A stretch of 64,000 nucleotides of DNA from Ischnura elegans (GCF_921293095.1 NW_025791658.1:558001-622000); one strand, 5' to 3'; counted from the first letter of the stretch, positions 11,740-22,663 are shown. Numbers and translations are program-made. The notes: generated from the letters alone by a model not told the origin.

Positions 11740-12500
11740 ACTCTCATGCACTCATAGCTGAGACAGCGAAGAATTTGAAGAAGACTTTGACAAATTAGGA
11801 GAGGAAAGTTGCCACATATCATCTGAAAATCAACAAAAAGAAGACCAAGACATTAGTTTGCAGCAAAAGAGAGGAGGCTAGGACAAGCATTAACCTAGGC
11901 AAGCATAAGCTTGATTAGATGAAAGAGTTTTCTTACCTAGGAAGCCGAATAACCAACAATGGAGAAATCGAGAAAGAAATAGTAGAATAGTGCAGGCAAA
12001 GAGGGCTTTCTACATAAAGAAGAATCTTCATACATCTGAGAGAATAAGCATATAAGAAAGGAAGCTATTCATCATATGCTACTTATGGAGCATGTTTCTC
12101 TATGGAAGCGAGGCTTGGACGTTGACAGCAGAAGGGAAGTCAAGAGTGGAAGCATTCGAAATGTGGTGATACTGAAGAATGATGAAGATAGGATTGACCG
12201 TTTAAGTAACGAGAAAGTGCTACGAAGAGCGGGAGAAAAGCCTTTTAAAAACCTTAAGCAGAAGGCGGGACAACTTAGTTGGCTGCATTATGAGGCATAA
12301 TGGCCTGACGAATTACAATCATAGAAGGACAGGTGGAGGGGAAGAAGGACAAGGGACGACCCGAATGAGTTAAAATAGGACAATGAGTAATAATGGATGT
12401 AAAAGAGAAGAAAAACGTCGCTATGAAAAGATTAGCGGATAGGAGAGAGAAATGGAGAGCTGCGCCAAACCAATCTTTGGATAGTTGGCTAATGACGATG
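11740..12500 (+). pseudogene. RTE-like LINE remnant (RT C-terminal region and 3' end)
   Basis: Pieces align with the better copy at 57540-58289: ATCATCTGAAAATCAACAAAAAG, then FLYGSEAWTLTAAE-like DNA, then the 3' end GAGAGCTGCGCCAAACCAATC followed by GATGATG. It carries many frameshifts and stops. A second, nearly identical tail at 14380-14510 shows that this region is duplicated around the tandem array. Confidence 0.8.
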
Positions 12501-12557
12501 ATGTAATTAAAAGCCAAATGTGGTATTACAATTGCTGTTAGCATCTGTGAGTTTATT

Positions 12558-12918
12558 CAGGGTTCCCACTCTAACTTAATTATAAAATTCACGGTTTTTT
12601 CCAGGTTTTCATGGTCTAAATTGCGTCAAATTCACGGTCTGTTGATAAGCAATTTTAGGAAGAAATATTGATCAAATAAAAATCACTGGCCGCACGTTAA
12701 CTAAAAATATATCAAGCGCGATAATTGCCGGGAATGCAAAACGCAGCAATGAAAGTGTTCTTATGATGCCGTCTATCTTTAGCAAAATTTAACAATCTTC
12801 CAATCACAGCCTTAAGGTCTGTGTGTCGTCATAGCACATAGACCGATAATTGCGCTTCGAGTACACATGTACATGTTATTCACGGTTTGAAGGTTTTCAC
12901 GGTTGAATGGGAACCCTG
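12558..12918. mobile_element. hAT-like MITE H (CAGGGTTCCCACTC ends)
   Basis: Inverted ends CAGGGTTCCCACTC and GAATGGGAACCCTG enclose 361 bp with the family motif CACGGTTTTTTCCAGGTTTT. The uninterrupted site survives at about 14490-14515 (GTGAGTTTATTGGCTGAAAG), so the insertion is proven within the window. TTATT is repeated on both sides; an 8-bp hAT duplication is not clear. Other copies are at 18395-19025 and 45714-47815. Confidence 0.75.
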
Positions 12919-12980
12919 TTATTGGCTGAAAGTGAGTGCCAGCCAATAACAGGGTTCGCAGGGTTAATGGAGTGCGTTCC

Positions 12981-14240
12981 TCTATGGAAGCGAGGCTTGG
13001 ACGTTGACAGCAGCGGAGAAGTCGAGAGTGGAAGCATTCGAAAAGTGTTGCTATTGAAGAATGATGAAGATAAAATGCAGAGACGGTGTAAGTAACGAGG
13101 AAGTCCTAATAAGAGTGGGAGAAAAGAGAGAAGTCTTCTAAAAATCTTTAGCAGAAGACGGGACAACTTAATTGGTCACATATCATGAGCTCTATGGAAG
13201 CAAGGCTTGGACGTTGACAGCAGCGGAGAAGTCGAGAGTGGAAGCATTCGAAATGTGTTGCTATTGAAGAATGATGAAGATAAAATGCAGAGACGGTGTA
13301 AGTAACGAGGAAGTCCTAATAAGAGTGGGAGAAAAGAGAGAAGTCTTCTAAAAATCTTTAGCAGAAGACGGGACAACTTAATTGGTCACATATCATGAGC
13401 TCTATGGAAGCGAGGCTTGGACGTTGACAGCAGCGGAGAAGTCGAGAGTGGAAGCATTCGAAATGTGTTGCTATTGAAGAATGATGAAGATAAAATGCAG
13501 AGACGGTGTAAGTAACGAGGAAGTCCTAATAAGAGTGGGAGAAAAGAGAGAAGTCTTCTAAAAATCTTTAGCAGAAGACGGGACAACTTAATTGGTCACA
13601 TATCATGAGCTCTATGGAAGCAAGGCTTGGACGTTGACAGCAGCGGAGAAGTCGAGAGTGGAAGCATTCGAAATGTGTTGCTATTGAAGAATGATGAAGA
13701 TAAAATGCAGAGACGGTGTAAGTAACGAGGAAGTCCTAATAAGAGTGGGAGAAAAGAGAGAAGTCTTCTAAAAATCTTTAGCAGAAGACGGGACAACTTA
13801 ATTGGTCACATATCATGAGCTCTATGGAAGCGAGGCTTGGACGTTGACAGCAGCGGAGAAGTCGAGAGTGGAAGCATTCGAAATGTGTTGCTATTGAAGA
13901 ATGATGAAGATAAAATGCAGAGACGGTGTAAGTAACGAGGAAGTCCTAATAAGAGTGGGAGAAAAGAGAGAAGTCTTCTAAAAATCTTTAGCAGAAGACG
14001 GGACAACTTAATTGGTCACATATCATGAGCTCTATGGAAGCGAGGCTTGGACGTTGACAGCAGCGGAGAAGTTGAGAGTGGAAGCATTCGAAATGTGTTG
14101 CTATTGAAGAATGATGAAGATAAAATGCAGAGACGGTGTAAGTAACGAGGAAGTCCTAATAAGAGTGGGAGAAAAGAGAGAAGTCTTCTAAAAATCTTTA
14201 GCAGAAGACGGGACAACTTAATTGGTCACATATCATGAGA
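12981..14240 (+). repeat. Six-copy 210-bp tandem array derived from RTE coding DNA
   Basis: Six units begin at 12981, 13191, 13401, 13611, 13821 and 14031 and are almost identical. The unit corresponds to about 57873-58083 of the RTE-like element, from LLYGSEAW to the segment before LRHDG. Units 2 and 4 read GCAAGGCTTGG where the others read GCGAGGCTTGG, which suggests growth by a two-unit step. The coding frame is already broken in every unit, so the array arose from a dead copy. The identical antisense open frames of 66 codons are not genes. Confidence 0.95.
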
Positions 14241-14450
14241 CATGATGGCCTGATGAAAACAATCTTTGAAGGACAAGTGGAAGGGAAGGAGGGCAAGGGA
14301 GGGCCCCGAATGAATTACATGGGACAATGAGTAATAAAGGATGTAAAAGAGAATAAATATGTAGCTATGAAGAGATTAGCGGATAGGAGAGAGAAATGGA
14401 GAGCTGCGTCAAACCAATCTTAGGATTGTTGAATAATGATGATGATGTTA
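14241..14450 (+). pseudogene. RTE-like LINE 3' end downstream of the array
   Basis: It continues from the last array unit through CATGATGGCCTGATGAAAAC to GAGAGCTGCGTCAAACCAATC and GATGATGATG, the family's 3' end. The region to about 14525 duplicates 12300-12557 without the hAT-like insertion. Confidence 0.8.
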
Positions 14451-14529
14451 TTAAAAGCCAAATGTGGTATTACAATTGCTGTTAGCATCCGTGAGTTTAT
14501 TGGCTGAAAGTCAGTGCAAGAGTTGATTA

Positions 14530-15075
14530 CAGAGCTATGGAAAAAAGGGATGCCCCTGGATTTCCATCCTTGGAGCCATTGCAGAAAATGACTGAGCGAA
14601 ACAGTTTTTCATTTGTCATCATCGCAGAGACGGTGAAGCTATTTCTAGGAAGGGATGGAAAATACGATCCTGTGATTTAGGCTTAAGAACCAAACTGGCC
14701 AAATCTTAATCATTCTCATTCAAAGTGCTCATATATCCAAGTAATAAAAAAAGGTTGGCATTAAATTAAATATATCACGTACACTATATATATACATAAT
14801 TTGATCACCAGTCTCTGATGAGGTTTATGATAGAGTTTGAGGTGCTGAGACAGTAACAGTATTCTCGGCTACAACGTGGCAATAAACAATGTCCATTTTT
14901 TGTTCACAAACAAGAAGTTCACCCACCATTTCCTATGTTTTCAACAAGCAGCTCGTAGTCCCTCAGGATTACATCACTGTGGAAAAAAAGAATATTGGAA
15001 TTAGTGCACACTGCGCAATAGCAAGTATTCATGCTGTTTTCAAACTATAACTATGCATAGACATTTGAACTGTTG
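14530..15075. other. Unassigned sequence
   Basis: No gene or recognised repeat, apart from an AT dinucleotide run (TATATATATACATA) near 14788. Confidence 0.4.
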
Positions 15076-15077
15076 TA

Positions 15078-16768
15078 TACTACTATGGCCGCAAAAAAAG
15101 CAGAATGCTGAACTTTAAAACACTCGTACGAAATTCTGCAGAAGCTCCAAAAGGTCACGTCATATATTGTTTCACTCATTCTTTATAATAATAATAATAA
15201 TATATTTAATTCACTGTTGGCATATACATGCATGGTTATGTCAAAAGCATACAGACGGGACAAAGACATAAGTTACAATGTTTCAGGTACATATACAACG
15301 ATACACCACATAATTCCTTAATTATTTAGTTTGAATTTAAATTTCAAAAGCAATACACAAAGATACACTGTAATTATTTAAAAAAAGTATAATCATATAA
15401 AAAGTCTTTTATATCATAATAGCATTTATGAATTAGTAACTCTTTTGACTCTCCTTTTGAACGCATCAGGAGAGTTAATAGCCAGAATGCTGCTAGTTAT
15501 TTTATAGTAAAGTTTTGAGGCCGAGTAGTGAGCTCCCTTTGCAAACAGGGAATGTGAATGCTGATTAGTGTGTGTATGTCATTTTTGGAGCGGGTGGGGA
15601 GCGTTCATGGAATGCGGAGTTAAGTGGAAATTCATCAGGGTTTTCTTTGAAAAAACAAACACAGGATAGGATATAGATACAGGGAAGAGTCAGTATACGG
15701 GCTTTGGTAAATAGCGGTTTTCCTGGGGTACGGATTGGGACTCGGAACATGGCTTTAACAGCTTGTTTCTAGGCAGAGAATGCTTTGCTGAATCGACTAC
15801 TACTCGACAATGTTTATTCGACTACAACAATGAATCATTAAACATTGTTTAAACATAAACGTTTAGCTTCTACGGTCGAAAGAGTGAAGAACACCCGAAA
15901 AACTATGAGAACAGCAAAACGGTTGTCTTGTTCATCTCGTCACAGGCAGAATATTTTATTGGTGCATTTTATTGTATTTTTTACGTTGAGAACGACATCT
16001 TCACATTGCAAAGAGCTTTTTAGAATTGATTTGACTCATTTCTTGATTTTTTTTAATGGCCGAAAGGTAGATATTAATTTCCAAGGATTAAAAGAATAGA
16101 TGAATATTGAAGTTATGTATGCTAAATATAAAAAATATTTCTAAACTTTTCATATAAGCAAATGTTTATATTATTCCTCTTACTTAAAATAAACCAAAAT
16201 AATAACATAATAAATAATTATGATAAATGCCCCAGATCAATGCACTCTACCAAAATGACGATTTTTGTCTTTTTGATTTATTTTAAGTAAGAGGAACGAT
16301 ATAAACATTTCCTTATATGAAAAATCTAGAAATCTTTTTTACATGCAGCATACGTAACTTCAATATTCATGTATCCTTCTAAACCTCGGAAATTGATATC
16401 TCCCTTTCAGGTATTTTAAAAACTAAGAAATGGGTAAAATTTAACTCTAAAAAGCTCTTTGTAATGTGAAGATGCTGTTCTCTTCATAAAAAATACAATC
16501 AAATGCACCAATTGAATATTCTGCCTGTGACAAGATGAAGGAGACGACCTTTTAGCCATTCTCATAGTTGTTTGCGTGTTCTTCTTCACTCTTTCAACCG
16601 TAGAAGCTAAACGTTTATGTTTAAACAATTTTTAATGATTCATTGTTGTAGTCGAATAAACAATGAATCAAACGATATATGACGCAACCTTAAGGAGCTT
16701 CCGCAGAATTTCGTACAAGTGCATAAGGTTCAGCATTCTGCTTTTTTTGAGGCGATAGTAGGTAACCC
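15078..16768. mobile_element. Long foldback element with a LINE inserted in its left arm
   Basis: The left arm (15078-15183 plus 15813-16195) is the reverse complement of the right arm (16277-16768), with only about 80 bp of loop. The arms diverge by scattered changes and share AAAAAAAGCAGAATGCTGAA at the outside and CATAAACGTTTAGCTTCTAC inside. Two opposed open frames (15845-16099 plus, 16416-16628 minus) are the two arms read outward; they show no known domain. Confidence 0.8.
15184..15812 (-). pseudogene. Jockey/CR1-like LINE 3' fragment, minus strand
   Basis: On the minus strand it encodes GKPLFTKARILTLPCIYIL, comparable with KPIFEKLEILPLPCIYIL of the LINE at 2207. It ends with a TAA microsatellite at 15187-15202, seen on the plus strand as the left border. 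It is inserted in the left arm of the foldback element. Confidence 0.8.
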
Positions 16769-16779
16769 ATGCAAAAATT

Positions 16780-17090
16780 TACATGAATATACCCTCATAC
16801 TATACATGTAAATTTATTCAAAAAGACATTCCCTGATTCTTAAAAAAATTTCATCATAAACACTCAGTCTTAAACATAGCATGTTTATACCATTCACCCA
16901 TGAGCAACCACTATGTACATTTTCTAGACACTAGTTTCATTTTTTGTCGTCAATTCCCATTTATTTATTTTTTATTCAACGGTCAACACCATTTCATGAA
17001 AGTTGTTATACAATGCATGGTAACACTCAAAAAATGTGCAGGTAATGACTAAAAATATTTAATCTGTCTATAATACGTAAACATACAAAT
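16780..17090. other. Unassigned AT-rich sequence
   Basis: No coding or repeat signal was recognised between the long foldback and the hairpin with a tRNA-like loop. Confidence 0.4.
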
Positions 17091-17092
17091 AA

Positions 17093-17362
17093 ATTCATAG
17101 GTAAGGAAAGAAAGGGATAGGAACATATATTAGAAAAAGGACGAGGACAACGGTGCTGTGGTAGATGGAAAAAGCCCGAAATCAGAGGGTAAAAATGCGG
17201 CCTGACTGGGACTGGAACCTAGAACCTCCTGGTTGCTGGCCAGATGCTCTACCAGTTGAGTTGCCCTCTGATTTTTGGCTTTTTCCATCTACCACAGCAC
17301 CGTTGCCCTCGTCCTTTTTCTATTATATGTTCCTATCCCTTTCTTTCCTTACCTATGAATTC
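17093..17362. repeat. Hairpin with ~98-bp arms and a tRNA-like loop
   Basis: The arms 17093-17189 and 17263-17362 are nearly perfect inverted repeats (GGTAAGGAAAGAAAGGGATA in one arm). The 73-bp loop, read on the minus strand, resembles a tRNA: AACTCAACTGGTAGAGC matches a D-arm/A box and GGTTCCAGTCC a B box, with a possible anticodon stem TCTGG/CCAGG between them. Position 33 would be C rather than U and the acceptor stem is poor, so it is not a normal tRNA gene. Confidence 0.8.
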
Positions 17363-17406
17363 ATTTGAATATTTACGCTCACGGCATCGTGTGAATGAAT
17401 GAAGTA

Positions 17407-18004
17407 CAGTAGATTCCGTTTAGTGTGTCCACCGGTTACTTGGGGCAGCTGCTTAATTGGGGCAGATCTTGAAGAACGGAACCCAATAGAGGAATATCCC
17501 AGAGTATTCTCCGCTTGATTGGGACAGCATGCCGCTTTATTGGACCATGAGTCGGCGACATAGACTCTATACTCGCGACGAAATTAAAATTTCTTGTTTT
17601 CAGAATACTATTTTTTAATATTTTCCTCCTTTGATTTACTCTTATTTTTCACAAATTTTCCTATTCTTGCCCTATTTTGAAAGCTCTGGTTGTTATACTA
17701 TCCGTAAGAGGATAGGACTTTTCTTTAATAGGACTTGGTAAAAGACATTCATTCAGCGTCGCCCGAGGCTGTGAAAAATATTTTTAACTAAATTGTTGTA
17801 ATTCTTAAAAATCATAATAAATTAACTAAACTTGCTGATTTATTAATCACATTAATAGTTTAATAAACTTATGTTGCATTATAGACATTCTTTTATCTTT
17901 TTTCCATAATTTCAATGTTTGTTTATGCCCATATACAGGATAGTTCGCCTAATTGGGGCAAAGTGCACAAGTGCCAATATGTCCCAATTAACCGGAATCT
18001 ACTG
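17407..18004. mobile_element. pogo/Tigger-like MITE T1 (CAGTAGATTCCG ends)
   Basis: Ends CAGTAGATTCCGTTTAGTG and AACCGGAATCTACTG are inverted, and TA flanks both sides (17405-17406 and 18005-18006). The interior repeats TTGGGGCA and GTCCCAATTA. A truncated second copy is at 40284-40420. No transposase. Confidence 0.85.
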
Positions 18005-18045
18005 TAGTAAGATACGTAAACTTCATAGTAACAGTCTTATAGTCT

Positions 18046-18300
18046 TCATTTAGAATGTGCAAATAAATCCTTTTTGAATTTGTACAAACTCAAGCTGAAA
18101 AAGTCAACATTGTGTGGAAGACTGTTTCCCAAGCGATGCAGCCGAGGCAGGGTGGAGTTGTGGGCATAAGCTCTGGAATGGTGGCCCCTCTCGAACAGGC
18201 CCTGGGATCGGGATGAACGACAGCAAAGAAATATTGATTCTATTCGACAGCTCAGGAGAGTCAAATTCTGCAGTGAGAATATTTCTTAACACATTGCATA
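18046..18300 (-). pseudogene. Jockey-like LINE RT C-terminal fragment
   Basis: Two overlapping minus-strand frames give FDSPELSNRINISLLSFIP and then LHRLGNSLPHNVDFFSLSLY followed by FKKDL. Both match the tail of Jockey-type polyproteins, with a frameshift between them. Only the last 80 or so codons remain. Confidence 0.55.
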
Positions 18301-18394
18301 CCACAACCAGTAATTAAAAACCAGTAATTTAATAACACAACCAGTGAATTAGTTTGCAGCTATAAAAGGGAGCAAGGTGACAGAGATGTTAAGA

Positions 18395-19025
18395 CAGGGT
18401 TCCCACTCTATACTATATTATAAAATTCACGGTTTTTTCCAGGTTTTCACGGTCTAAATGTCATCAAATTCATGGTCATTCAATTAGGCCATTTTAGGCA
18501 GAAATAGTGATGACATAACAACCACCAGCCGTACGTTAACTAAAAATTTATCAACCGCGACAGGTGCCGTGAATTCAAGCGTAGCGATGAAAGTGCTATT
18601 TCTCATGACGTCACCTATCGATATCAAAATTTAGGCGAAGCTTAAGGTTGTGAGTGGCAAAATGGAGGGAGCAGTGAGGTAGGGAAGTAAAGAAGTGTCA
18701 GACTTTTCACCAGAGTTAATGAGCACTTTAATTACCAGTCTTCCAATCACAGCCTCGAGATCAATGTGTCCTCATGGCACAAGGCACCAATAATAATGCA
18801 CTTCGAATATACGTGTGGAGATACATGCGAGGACAGTGACCTTGAAACATGATCGACGTATGGATTTTTCTTGTGATGTGTCAATCGTAGCTATAAAAAT
18901 CAATTTTGAGAGATTTTTAAGGTTTTAACAATGAAATTCATGGCTATTTCCAGGTTTTTTCATAGTAGACGAAATTCACGGCTCATTCACGGTTTTAAGG
19001 TTTTCACGGTTGAGTGGGAACCCTG
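18395..19025. mobile_element. hAT-like MITE H, longer copy
   Basis: Inverted ends CAGGGTTCCCACTC and GAGTGGGAACCCTG enclose 631 bp. The end regions with CACGGTTTTTTCCAGGTTTT match the copy at 12558. The centre includes TCATGACGTCACCTATCGAT, shared with the copy at 45714-47815. Confidence 0.85.
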
Positions 19026-19152
19026 TTTAAATTCCTAGGAACGCTGATTCTGGGTGGAGGTGTTGAGATTGGAAATATGCCTTTGGTTTAAACATGGTTA
19101 AAAAGCTAATGTTTAGAATATAACTGTACCCAATCAAACATTATGATGCATC

Positions 19153-19321
19153 AATTCATCATGAATAACGAACAACAACTGAAAACGTACAAACGAACAC
19201 GTATTGTACACTTTAAAATTGTTTAGGTTGACGCGCCTATATGACGAGAATCTTCCTCATCCGTCCGGAACGTTCGGGAAGAAAATGATGAGAATTCTCT
19301 CTATCCGTACACAAAGTGTTA
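19153..19321. repeat. Direct duplication, copy A
   Basis: It is repeated at 19632-19801 with scattered differences. Both contain GACGCGCCTA, CGGAACGTTCGGGAA or a variant, and end ...GTGTTAA, a TTAA-class border. They flank MITE fragments at 19324-19630. Confidence 0.8.
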
Positions 19322-19323
19322 AG

Positions 19324-19405
19324 CTTACCCCGAAATCCGGGAACAGGTACCTGGGCCCTTCGTCTTATATTACCCCTCTCAGCGGTAAGGGACTGCGGTC
19401 ATACA
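19324..19405 (-). repeat. piggyBac-type MITE M7 fragment
   Basis: It contains CCGGGAACAGGTACCTGGGC and TATATTACCCCTCTCAGCGG, which match the M7 copies at 36654-37115 and 45777-46612. Only one end is present. Confidence 0.6.
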
Positions 19406-19406
19406 G

Positions 19407-19630
19407 TAGGGTGGTTTCCTATCATTTTTTTATTGCCTAAATCGAAAGATTTTTACTCCTGGAGTGCGCATTTCATGCTTTTAGATTTTCGATTAATGTA
19501 TCTATTTTTTGTGATTAAATGAAAAGTGGAAATTTTCAAGCGCGCGAAAACGCGAAGGCTAAGTAGGAATGATGGGAAAGTCCGTGTGACGTATTTCTGG
19601 TTCCAGCTGTCGGCGCGTGAGGTGACCTTG
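19407..19630 (-). mobile_element. MITE M1 fragment
   Basis: It starts with the complete terminus TAGGGTGGTTTCCTATCAT and breaks off after GAGGTGACCTTGA. It aligns with 44710-44942 in reverse complement. Confidence 0.75.
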
Positions 19631-19631
19631 A

Positions 19632-19801
19632 ATTCATCATGAATACCGAACAACAACTGAAAATGTACTAACGAACACATATTGTATGCTTTAAAATTGT
19701 TTAGGGTGACGCGCCTAAATGACGAGAATCTTCGTCATCCGTCCAGAACGTTCGGGAAAAAAATGACAAGAATTCTCACCATCCGTACGCAACGTGTTAA
19801 A
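19632..19801. repeat. Direct duplication, copy B
   Basis: Second copy of 19153-19321, beginning ATTCATCATGAATACCGAAC and ending CGTGTTAA. Confidence 0.8.
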
Positions 19802-20014
19802 AACCAAGTCAGCCGTGGAGAACTAAAATGAAAGAGCTGAAGACGCTGTCGAAGATCATCAATGGTCTCACTCAGCAGACTCAACAGTTGCGGAACCGGT
19901 GAGACAATTTCCGCTGAACGCCCTCTGGTAGCTAACCGGTGTTACTGATCAGACGCCATTTTTTTCCACTGGAGAAAATCACCGATCACTGGTTGGAACA
20001 TGTTGAGAATCAAT

Positions 20015-20152
20015 ATGGCTGCGCCCAGTACTAGCACGTCTTCTCGTGCTATAGTTGCAAAAAGATATGCGTACGGAGGAATGACATATGAAATTCAGGA
20101 TACTGAAGAAAAACAAGTAAAACTGGCTTCAGGTTTGTCATTGACTAAGTAA
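20015..20152 (+). CDS. Short unidentified open frame, possibly an exon
   Basis: An ATG in good context (ATCAATATGGCTGCG) opens a 45-codon frame starting MAAPSTSTSSRAIVAKRYAY and ending LASGLSLTK before TAA. A GT follows CTTCAG at about 20133, so it could be a first exon. I do not recognise the protein, and there is no downstream exon that I can link. It may belong to an unidentified transposon. Confidence 0.2.
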   Translation: MAAPSTSTSSRAIVAKRYAYGGMTYEIQDTEEKQVKLASGLSLTK

Positions 20153-20469
20153 GCTATCGTCCTGAAAACGAGGGACTTTCCTTTCGTAACAGCTTTCATT
20201 CCGCAGCCTATTTCTTCCGAGGCGTACGGCTTAGGGATTTCTTCTAAAGTATCTCGTCTTGCGTTGAATTAAACCGAACAAATTGTTCACAGTATCATCG
20301 TCTCCTGCAATTAAAATCGCGAGCGCTTCACCAGGAATCGCATTACCGCCCATTTTGAATGTTTCTGCTATTTGGTCACGTGACCGATCACTGCTCGGCA
20401 ACCGTTCAGCAGATCGCAACGACCGGTCGCTCACCGGTGAGGGATCTCTTGATCTCCGTGAGTATCTGC

Positions 20470-20650
20470 TGAACGCGACCAATGGGAAAATACCTAAACG
20501 GAAAGCCCAGTCGAAGTCCCACCATTCTCAGAAAGCAATTCTGAACTATTTCAATGCCCTGTGTAAGACCAACTGTAAGTGGCAACCAAATGGGAGAGAA
20601 ATATTCCAGCAAATGTCGCACAAGCTGAACAAACAAAGTCCTCAACGCCA
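20470..20650 (-). pseudogene. Jockey-like LINE RT fragment
   Basis: The minus frame reads LFVQLVRHLLEYFSPIWLP, then GIEIVQNCFLRMVGLRLG. This is the LV-SLLEY-S-VW-P and IE-VQ-FLR block found downstream of the RT catalytic core in Jockey-type LINEs. Fewer than 70 codons survive. Confidence 0.65.
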
Positions 20651-20694
20651 ACACAGAGAAGCCATCTCTTGATACAAATTAAATTATAATTAAA

Positions 20695-22663
20695 GCACAC
20701 TCCCGATTATCTGGTCTAATGATGGGGGGAGAGAAGGCACGAATAATCGGAAAACACTGATTATCCAAACTCTCACTTTAATGTCTTGCAATGTTCTTCA
20801 TTTACGTAAAACAAGCAATATACAGTGGAACTTGGTTAGTACGCTCCTCCTTAGTACGTTTTCCTCCTTAGTACGACCGGTCCCGGTCCCGGTACCATCC
20901 GAACAAAATACAGGTAAAAGTATTTGGTTAGTACGTTTGAAAAAATTGCGCTTTCCTGGTTAGTACGCTCAATTGCTTGCCGTGACGCAACCCGCAATTC
21001 GTTCTCTAGTGTCTTCTTAAGGGTCGCAAACCTCTGAATTCGTGATTTAATTTATTATCATTAGTCATTAACATTCTTGCATTCATTCCACATCTCTTTC
21101 TTCTACCGTAATTTATCCAAATGCATTTCTGAATTCTTGTGACATGATGAATGCAGCCATAATAAATGCGGCCATTTTTCAGGAATGTCTGACTATGCAA
21201 AACTGCAGCCAATGAGAAGGCACAATTTTCCCCACCCCTAGCTCCTCACCTTTTGTTGCCTCTGGAGTGCCCACTGAGCACAAATTTCACGAGTGGGCAA
21301 TTGTTACTATTGCACGAGTTATCATGATGAAGAAATGAGTGTTAATCAATTCCCACTTTATCTAAAGCAGTACTGCACGTAATCCATAAACTCGACGTCG
21401 AGGCTATGGAGTACAAGCGTATTTGACTACTGCTGCAGGAGCAGACGATGCTCTGGATTTCCATGCGAAGCTCATCTTAAAAATACTTGATCTCGGCACG
21501 AAAGCGGACAACATTAGACAAATTTTTAAGATTTCAACTGTATAATATATAATCTTCTTGTAATTACGTCGTAATCTAATAATCTTGCATGTTATCAATC
21601 GTTATATTGATCGATATGGTATCATTCCAGAAGCGAATGTGTACGGCTGTTGCCGTAATTTAAGGTTTATATAATTTTGTCCAATTTTTATGATATTTAA
21701 AAACAACCAGTTGTCCTTCGAACAAGTACGCTTTGAGAAAGAAGAAATGACTTAGCTTTACTTGTCCTCTTTCTATAAATATATATATAGCATAAATCAC
21801 GGGAGATAGACGCCATTTTCATGTAATTGTCTTCGGGAAATCTAGGAAACATTGTGATTTTTATTCACATGGTATTGTTTTTCAATGTAGCACTCATTTT
21901 CTTGATTGTAAATGTAAAAAGAGTTCAGGAAGGTGATCATACGAGAACTACCAATAGTAATCGTAATTACGACGACTTTTCCACAGATTGCAATCACCCC
22001 GACTGCTATTATTTACTTTCCTCATTAGTACATTTTCCTGGTTAGTATGTTCATTTTTTGTGGTCCCTTCAGAAAAAAAAAATGTACTACTGTATTATAA
22101 TTTATGCCGTTGTTCTGTTATTTAAGAGTGCTTCCCAGACTCGTTGAGAGCTTTCTTTGCCAGTTCGCTATCTTTTTAGCGGCGATAATATGGTTGTAAT
22201 CGTATTATTAATGTTCCATGTAAGGCCTAGTTTCCAAAACCACACATTCATGTCTGTGTGATCACGGATACGGAAAAGTGGTACAAAAAACGTCGGAAAC
22301 TACACTATCAGGCACCACGCCACGTAGTCGTGTCTCGCACAAGTTGCCCAGGTCACAACTGCAGAGGGACAAGTATCCGTCATCTCAGTGGGCGGTCACA
22401 CTCTGCGAGGCTTGGAAAACAGGAACACAGTGCTCCCGTGAATACAGCTAGCGCGCGATCACTTCCATTTTACGAAGGAGACTCTAATGGAAATAATAAC
22501 CCTGGTATATCCTAGCATTAATGCAATAATTCCCATGATTTTGCGTCCGATTTTATTATTTTTATAAAGATCGCGGATAATATTGAGCGAGAGTGAATAT
22601 CATGCACGGATAATCCACAACACGGATATACTGAAGCCGGATAATCGTGGAGTCCTCTGTACA
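20695..22663 (+). mobile_element. pogo/Tigger-like MITE P, copy 2, interrupted by MITE T5
   Basis: It starts ACACTCCCGATTATCTGG and ends CCGGATAATCGTGGAGTCC. The interior contains the family block GGCCTAGTTTCCAAAACCAC and GATCACGGATACGG. MITE T5 is inserted at 20823-22092 between GCAATATA and ATAATTTATGCC, segments close together in other copies. Confidence 0.8.
20823..22092. mobile_element. pogo/Tigger-like element T5 (CAGTGGAACTTGGTTAGTACG end)
   Basis: The left end CAGTGGAACTTGGTTAGTAC recurs inside as CTTAGTACG and GGTTAGTACG, and near the right end in inverted or direct form. The right border reads GTACTACTG followed by TA. About 1.27 kb of interior shows no intact transposase. Confidence 0.6.

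Noticed and set aside
13176..14216. Five identical or nearly identical 66-codon open frames on the minus strand
   Set aside because: They are the antisense of the 210-bp array made from RTE coding DNA and have no start context, domain or independent conservation.
12981..14240. CRISPR-like regular repeat spacing
   Set aside because: The whole 210-bp unit is repeated with no unique spacers, and the sequence is animal and derived from a LINE.
17190..17262. A functional tRNA gene on the minus strand
   Set aside because: The D-arm and B box are recognisable, but position 33 is C, the acceptor stem fails and it sits in the loop of a repeat hairpin.
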